DNA of 64,000 bases, taken from the NCBI RefSeq assembly GCF_012489685.1, contig NC_080041.1, positions 23,003,802-23,067,801 on the forward strand, given 5' to 3'. Under the pieces are notes generated by a model, which worked only from the letters and a program-made list of their open reading frames with translations, was not told the origin of the DNA and searched no databases. The position numbers and the translations under genes are program-made. This document shows positions 60,201 through 64,000 of the stretch, piece by piece; positions within the stretch are counted from its first letter, which is position 1; each line of letters starts with the position of its first letter. The stretch is from Lotus japonicus (taxonomy: Eukaryota; Streptophyta; Magnoliopsida; Fabales; Fabaceae).

Positions 60201-63200
60201 CAAGAATTACCACTGCTCCTGTTCTGGTGTTGCCAGACTTTGCCCAGCCATTTACCATTGAATGTGATGCATCAGGTCGAGGGCTTGGAGCTATTCTTCT
60301 TCAGAATCGCAAACCTGTTGCTTATTACAGTAAAGCTCTAAGTGAACGCAATCTGATGAAATCCGCCTATGAGAAGGAATTGATGGCCATCGTTTTGGCG
60401 GTTCAGCACTGGCGCCCCTATCTTCTTGGGAGGCATTTCACAGTTTGCACGGATCAAAGGAGCCTCCGACAGTTGCTACACCAACGAATCACGACGGTGG
60501 ATCAACAGAATTGGGCCGCGAAGCTGCTTGGATATCGTTTCGATATCGTGTACAAACCTGGTATCACAAACAGGGGAGCAGATGCGCTTTCCAGAATTTA
60601 TGATGAAGGAGAACACCAAGCTTTATCCTCTTTTCCTACTTGGACAGAGGGTACTACTTTGATTCAGGAGGTCCACCAAGATGATAAACTAGTCAAGATC
60701 ATCACGGACTTGAAAGCGGAACCAACCAGCAGACCGGGTTTTGCATATACTCAGGGGGTGCTCTACTACCAGGGTCGATTGGTAATCTCCTCTGCATCTC
60801 AGTTGATTCCCAAATTGCTTCTGGAATTTCATGCGGCACCGCAAGCGGGCCACTCTGGTTTCTATCGCACTTACCGGAGGATCGCTGCAAACTTGTATTG
60901 GATTGGGATGAAGAATTCCATCCAAGAATTCGTGCGTGGTTGTGATGTTTGTCAGCGCCAAAAGTATTTGGCAACATCCCCTGGAGGTCTGCTCCAACCT
61001 CTTCCTATTCCCGAACGCATATGGGACGATGTTTCTATGGATTTCATCAATGGATTGCCCAAGGTCAGGGGAGTGGACACTGTGTTTGTGGTTGTGGATA
61101 GGCTATCAAAGTATGCGCATTTTATTCCTCTTAAACATCCTTACACCGCGCGAATGGTAGCTGAGGCATTTGCAAAAGAGATAGTGAGACTTCATGGCAT
61201 TCCGCGTTCGATTGTCAGCGATCGTGATCCAGTTTTCGTCAGTAATTTCTGGAAGGAATTGTTTAAACTCCAGGGCACTCAGTTAGCCATGAGTACTGCC
61301 TATCACCCAGAATCAGATGGGCAAACAGAGGTTATTAATCGTTGCCTAGAAACATATCTGAGGTGTTTTATCTGAATTTGCTTTAAAACAATTGGGTCAG
61401 TTAGACTATTTTCTTGGTGTTCAAGTCCATCACTTGCAAGATAGGTCTCTCCTACTTACTCAGACCAAATACATTGGTGATCTTCTTGAAAGAGCAGACA
61501 TGGCTGAAGCTAAAGGCATCTCTACACCTATGGTCAGTGGTGCCAAACTAAGCAAGCATGGAGCAGATTATTTTGCAGATCCTACACTCTATAGGTCCAT
61601 AGTTGGGGCCTTGCAATATGCCACTCTTACCAGACCTGAAATAAGCTTTTCAGTCAACAAAGTGTGTCAATTTCTCAGTCAGCCCTTGGAGGAACATTGG
61701 AAGGCAGTTAAGAGGATATTGAGGTATCTAAAGGGTACCATTCATCATGGCTTGCATATCAAGCCTTGTTCTCTGCATTCTCCAGTAGCTCTAGTGGCAT
61801 ACTGTGATGCTGATTGGGGATCTGATGTTGATGACAGGAGATCCACCTCAGGGTCATGTGTTTTCTTTGGTCCTAATCTTGTCTCTTGGACCTCTAAGAA
61901 GCAAACTTTGGTAGCCAGGTCTAGTACTGAAGCAGAATATAGGAGTCTTGCTAATACCTCAGCTGAGTTGCTATGGATTCAATCATTGTTACAAGAGCTG
62001 CATGTTCCCTTCACAGTTCCCAGAATTTTCTGCGATAATATGGGAGCTGTTGCATTAACTCATAATCCAGTATTGCATACCCGCACCAAACATATGGAAC
62101 TTGACATTTTCTTTGTTAGAGAGAAGGTGCTGAATAAGTCTTTGTTTGTTCATCATGTTCCTTCCATTGATCAGCTTGCTGACCTCTTCACCAAAGCACT
62201 TTCTCCTACTCGTTTTGAAGACCTTAGAAGCAAACTTAATGTGACTGAGAAACTAGTTTCTCACCCACCTTCAGTTTGAGGGGGTGTATTAGGATATATG
62301 TAGTCACATGCTGACATGGCATTGCTGACATGTCAATCTGTAACAGAATTAGTTATTAGGTGTAACAGAATCAGTTACACAGTAACTGATTCTCTCTCTC
62401 TCTCTCTCTCTCTCTCTTAGTAACAGCTTGCTACGCAAGCTTCTCTGATTCTATAAATAGCTAAATGCTATTCATTGTAACTCAACTTTTCAGAAATACA
62501 ATTCAGTTTACAATTCAGTTAGAATTTCAACAGACTCAATGGTTGTCGTGGGCTGAATATTGGTATAACACAACCTATCACGCCTCTACTGGGATTACTC
62601 CGTTTACAGCAGTTTATGGCAGGGAACCTCCAACTATGATCAGATTCACAGTGGGTGAAACTAAGGTAGAAGCTGTGGCCCAGGACTTGAAAGATCGAGA
62701 TGAAGCCCTTCGTCAGCTAAAAAATCATTTGACTCGTGCCCAGGGGAGGATGAAATCCCAGGCAGACAAGAAAAGAAAAGACAAGAGCATTGCCATAGGT
62801 GAATGGGTTTTTGTCAAGCTGCGTCCCCACCGTCAGCATTCAGTGGCTCAAAGAATCAATGCCAAGCTTGCTGCCCGGTATTTTGGCCCTTTTGAGGTCC
62901 TTGAACGAATTGGAGCAGTAGCTTACAAGCTACGTCTGCCTATAACATCCCGCATCCACCCGGTTTTTCATGTTTCCTTACTAAAGAAGGCAGTAGGAGA
63001 TTACCATGTGGAGCAGGAATTACCTACTGGAATTGGTGGGGAGTTTGTGGCTGTTGTGGAACCAGAGAAGGTTTTGGCTGTACGCACCATTTTACAGCAA
63101 GCTGAAGCCGTGAACCAATATTTGATTCAGTGGAAGGGAAAGTCTGCAGAAGAGGCCACTTGGGAAGATGAACAAACTCTGATTAACCAATTTCCCGCCT

Positions 63201-63757
63201 TCAACCTTGAGGACAAGGTTGTTTCTCAAGATGGTGGGATTGATAGACCCTTACGTCAGGAGTGGGCTGCTATTGATGACCCAAGGCCCAAAGTGTGGCG
63301 TGTTTATGAAAGAAGGAACAAACAAGGAAGCTTCCAGATTAAGTAGTGAGCTGGCAGAGAGAGGCTAGAAAGTTTGTTACAGAGAATCAACGTGTGTGTG
63401 TGTGTGCATAGGAGTGCTTAAAAGGGAATTTCTGTTAGGAATAGAGAGTATGAGAGAATATTGCTTTTGTCAGAAAGAATAGAGAATTATGCTTTCTCTA
63501 TAGGAGCCTAGCTCTGGAGTAGTAGTGACTACTGTATTCCCCAATTTCCATTAATCAGTTGACTCATTCCATTTCATTTTTCTGCTATTCTCCTTTACTG
63601 TTTTATTGGTCTGTATCAGAATCTTCATTGGCGTGCTTGCTTGCTTTGTTTAGTTTTGGTGTTAGCATCTATTTTCTTGAGTGAGTGACGTCTGATCTGA
63701 TTGTAATGAAGATCCAAAATGGATAACAGGCTTTACCAGCAGCTATCTACTGGTTGA
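48235..63757 (+). CDS. GFA2: Mitochondrial type I DnaJ/Hsp40 co-chaperone (GFA2-like), 19 exons
   Basis: Exons: 48235-48261, 48354-48462, 48557-48643, 48739-48830, 50176-50259, 50409-50447, 50649-50759, 50848-50889, 50987-51074, 52420-52484, 52637-52699, 52788-52860, 53248-53339, 54365-54436, 54707-54763, 55861-55909, 56008-56077, 56618-56707, 63730-63757; 445 residues. Basic, acid-poor N-terminus (mitochondrial presequence); J domain about 80-146 with HPD at 111-113; zinc domain about 223-291 with [24 protein letters not shown] and CKWCGGSG; then substrate-binding C-terminal domains. It would recruit mitochondrial Hsp70. Intron 1 (93 bp) is inferred because it joins ATG at 48235 in frame; a start at 48348 is the alternative. 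Intron 13 has a GC donor. The last 9 codons lie beyond a retrotransposon in intron 18. Confidence 0.9.
48869..49154 (+). repeat. Perfect tandem duplication, 143-bp unit x 2, in intron 4
   Basis: The segment from AATGATGAAGTCCAATTGG to ...ATCTATTCTAGTCAT occurs twice back to back (period 143, 48872 and 49015), with no difference that I can see, so it is recent. Confidence 0.92.
51255..51533. mobile_element. Putative MITE in GFA2 intron 9
   Basis: Starts near GGTGTGTTTGTGTAAAC and ends AGCTCTTCCAAATGGG, with many mirrored AAGCGCTTAT / ATAAGCTC motifs between. No clear target duplication. Confidence 0.42.
51650..52103. mobile_element. Putative hAT-like element in GFA2 intron 9
   Basis: GTGTCAAATTCGGGCTGATC with CCAACCCATTTG at the left is loosely mirrored by ACCCATTGGGTTGGACCATT and TTGATTGCC at the right, reminiscent of GTGTCAA-type hAT MITEs. 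Ends and flanks are too diverged to fix borders. Confidence 0.4.
53339..53341 (+). promoter_or_regulatory. Non-canonical GC splice donor of GFA2 intron 13
   Basis: The exon ends ATAAAG and the intron starts GCAAGT; the acceptor GATGTAG is at 54358-54364. Only this junction keeps the conserved LYIKIK-VAED frame. AG|GCAAGT is the usual context of GC-AG introns. Confidence 0.8.
57056..57431 (+). repeat. 5' LTR of the chromovirus
   Basis: Starts TGATAGACCCTTACG, ends GGTCTGTATCA. It carries the last about 35 codons of pol as a copy, because the polyprotein ends inside the LTR. Confidence 0.95.
57435..57450 (+). other. Primer binding site of the chromovirus
   Basis: TGGTCCGACCTGCCGG, three bases after the LTR, starting with TGG as expected for a tRNA CCA end. 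The tRNA was not identified. Confidence 0.6.
57509..61370 (+). CDS. Chromovirus gag-pol, part 1 (gag to integrase core)
   Basis: The first ATG ([10 protein letters not shown]) is about 75 bases after the LTR. In order: an N-terminal coiled coil, the gag core (about 90-250), a zinc knuckle [14 protein letters not shown], aspartic protease [12 protein letters not shown], reverse transcriptase with [11 protein letters not shown] (FFDD instead of YVDD), RNase H ([31 protein letters not shown]), integrase finger (H...H...CDVCQRQ), and the D, D, E residues in [18 protein letters not shown] and [11 protein letters not shown]. The frame is open from gag to integrase, one polyprotein as in chromoviruses. 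It ends artificially at a stop (61373-61375) created by the copia junction after LRCF. Confidence 0.93.
61371..62279 (+). pseudogene. Ty1/copia pol fragment (end of RT and RNase H)
   Basis: Open from [20 protein letters not shown] to the TGA at 62277-62279, in a different frame from the gypsy pol. It contains the last RT blocks ([30 protein letters not shown]) and a complete copia RNase H ([52 protein letters not shown]). No stop or frameshift is seen, but the gag, protease, integrase and most of the RT are absent. It is the 3' end of a copia element joined directly to gypsy sequence. Confidence 0.92.
62285..62532 (+). repeat. 3' LTR of the copia fragment
   Basis: Preceded by a purine tract GAGGGGG; begins TGTATTAGGATATATG, ends AGAATTTCAACA. 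It has a TATA box (CTATAAATAG, about 62451) and a (TC)n run at 62391-62417. There is no 5' partner and no duplicated flank. The given borders are from TG...CA ends and the resumption of gypsy coding sequence. Confidence 0.75.
62533..63346 (+). CDS. Chromovirus pol, part 2 (end of integrase, chromodomain)
   Basis: Resumes directly after the copia LTR with [20 protein letters not shown] (the segment that follows LRCF in related integrases), the GPY/F module ([20 protein letters not shown]) and a C-terminal chromodomain ([20 protein letters not shown]). The last 35 or so codons ([11 protein letters not shown]... to FQIK and TAG) are inside the 3' LTR. Only a few residues of the original integrase seem to be lost at the junction. 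Without part 1 it has no start of its own. Confidence 0.9.
63241..63618 (+). repeat. 3' LTR of the chromovirus
   Basis: Identical to the 5' LTR by eye except for one extra TG in the (GT)n run. It contains the pol stop codon at 63344-63346. Confidence 0.95.
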
Positions 63758-64000
63758 ACTTACAGGTGGCAGCAAGTTCTTGAATACATGACGGGCTCAA
63801 AGTTTTTGCTGGAGCTATCTGTGCTGACATTATTCCTTCTCTTCATTAACAAAATGTTGAACTGATATTGCTCAAAGTTCAAACACAATAGCGGTGGACT
63901 TGCCGAAGACAAATATACATCTGATTGCTGTATTCTTCTCCCTTTCAGAGTATGTACAGTAGAAGGTAAAGCTCTGAATTATAACACATTCATTTAACCT
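63758..64000 (+). other. 3' UTR region of the GFA2-like gene
   Basis: Follows the stop codon of the last GFA2 exon. AT-rich, no further coding sequence seen before the window ends. Confidence 0.5.

Larger units (their letters stand above)
57056..63618 (+). mobile_element. Ty3/gypsy chromovirus (Reina-like) in the last intron of GFA2, chimeric with a copia piece
   Basis: Complete element with two LTRs (376 and 378 bp, TG...CA) and a perfect 5-bp duplication GAATC (57051-57055 and 63619-63623). Gag-pol runs in the sense of the host gene. The chromodomain and the short LTRs suggest the Reina group of chromoviruses (inference). The LTRs differ only by one TG unit in a (GT)n run, so insertion is very recent. 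Positions 61371-62532 are a foreign Ty1/copia segment that interrupts the integrase region, so this copy cannot make a whole integrase. Confidence 0.95.

Overview
The window is nuclear DNA of a flowering plant, most likely a legume or another eudicot. Introns are AT-rich with GT-AG (once GC-AG) borders. The genes are plant-type (plastid SAICAR synthetase, mitochondrial GFA2-type DnaJ, Bet1-like SNARE, FSH-type serine hydrolase). About half of the sequence is transposable elements of plant lineages. There are no operons, CRISPR arrays or bacterial features. The species cannot be fixed from the sequence alone.

Layout, left to right. 1-7301: one end of a Ty3/gypsy element of the Tat/Retand type on the minus strand (5' LTR, gag, pol with two RNase H domains), with an extra ORF on the opposite strand beyond pol; it runs off the left edge. 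8048-12121 (minus): an intact six-exon serine hydrolase gene whose fourth intron holds a Mutator-like element (9-bp target duplication) with a hAT element (8-bp duplication) inside its terminal repeat. 12501-13382: a TIR element with a GTGG-rich core. 14591-15019: an RNase H relic. 15053-16155: a second Mutator-like element, just upstream of 16496-18419 (plus), a four-exon Bet1/SFT1-like SNARE gene. 19909-21698 (minus): the 3' half of a PEPKR2-like protein kinase gene, cut inside the catalytic domain.

22804-36341 reads as a mariner-like element of about 2.6 kb swollen to 13.5 kb. A hAT element (23061-27610, itself carrying a hAT MITE) and a 6.4-kb Helitron (28471-34846) have inserted into it. 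The Helitron sits between A and T inside the mariner transposase gene, and both halves of the reading frame can be recognised on either side. It carries two decayed RPA-like OB-fold copies and other gene fragments. Next come a second hAT transposase relic, the 5' end of a related Helitron (37077), a Cf-9-type receptor-like protein pseudogene (38107-39930, minus) and two MITEs.

41728-46181 (plus): an intact 12-exon PUR7 gene (purine synthesis, plastid). 47300-47680: another RNase H relic. 48235-63757 (plus): a 19-exon GFA2-like mitochondrial DnaJ gene, predicted 445 residues. Its last intron contains a complete, very young chromovirus (57056-63618, 5-bp target duplication, LTRs differing only in a TG repeat). 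That element is a chimera: its integrase is interrupted by a 5'-truncated Ty1/copia piece (reverse transcriptase end, RNase H, one LTR) without target duplication.

The four intact host genes are unrelated housekeeping functions. What links the window is repeated insertion of elements into introns, gene flanks and one another, with the order of events readable from target duplications and split reading frames. All exon models come from reading the sequence (splice sites, frame continuity, remembered family features); none was checked by alignment or transcript data.
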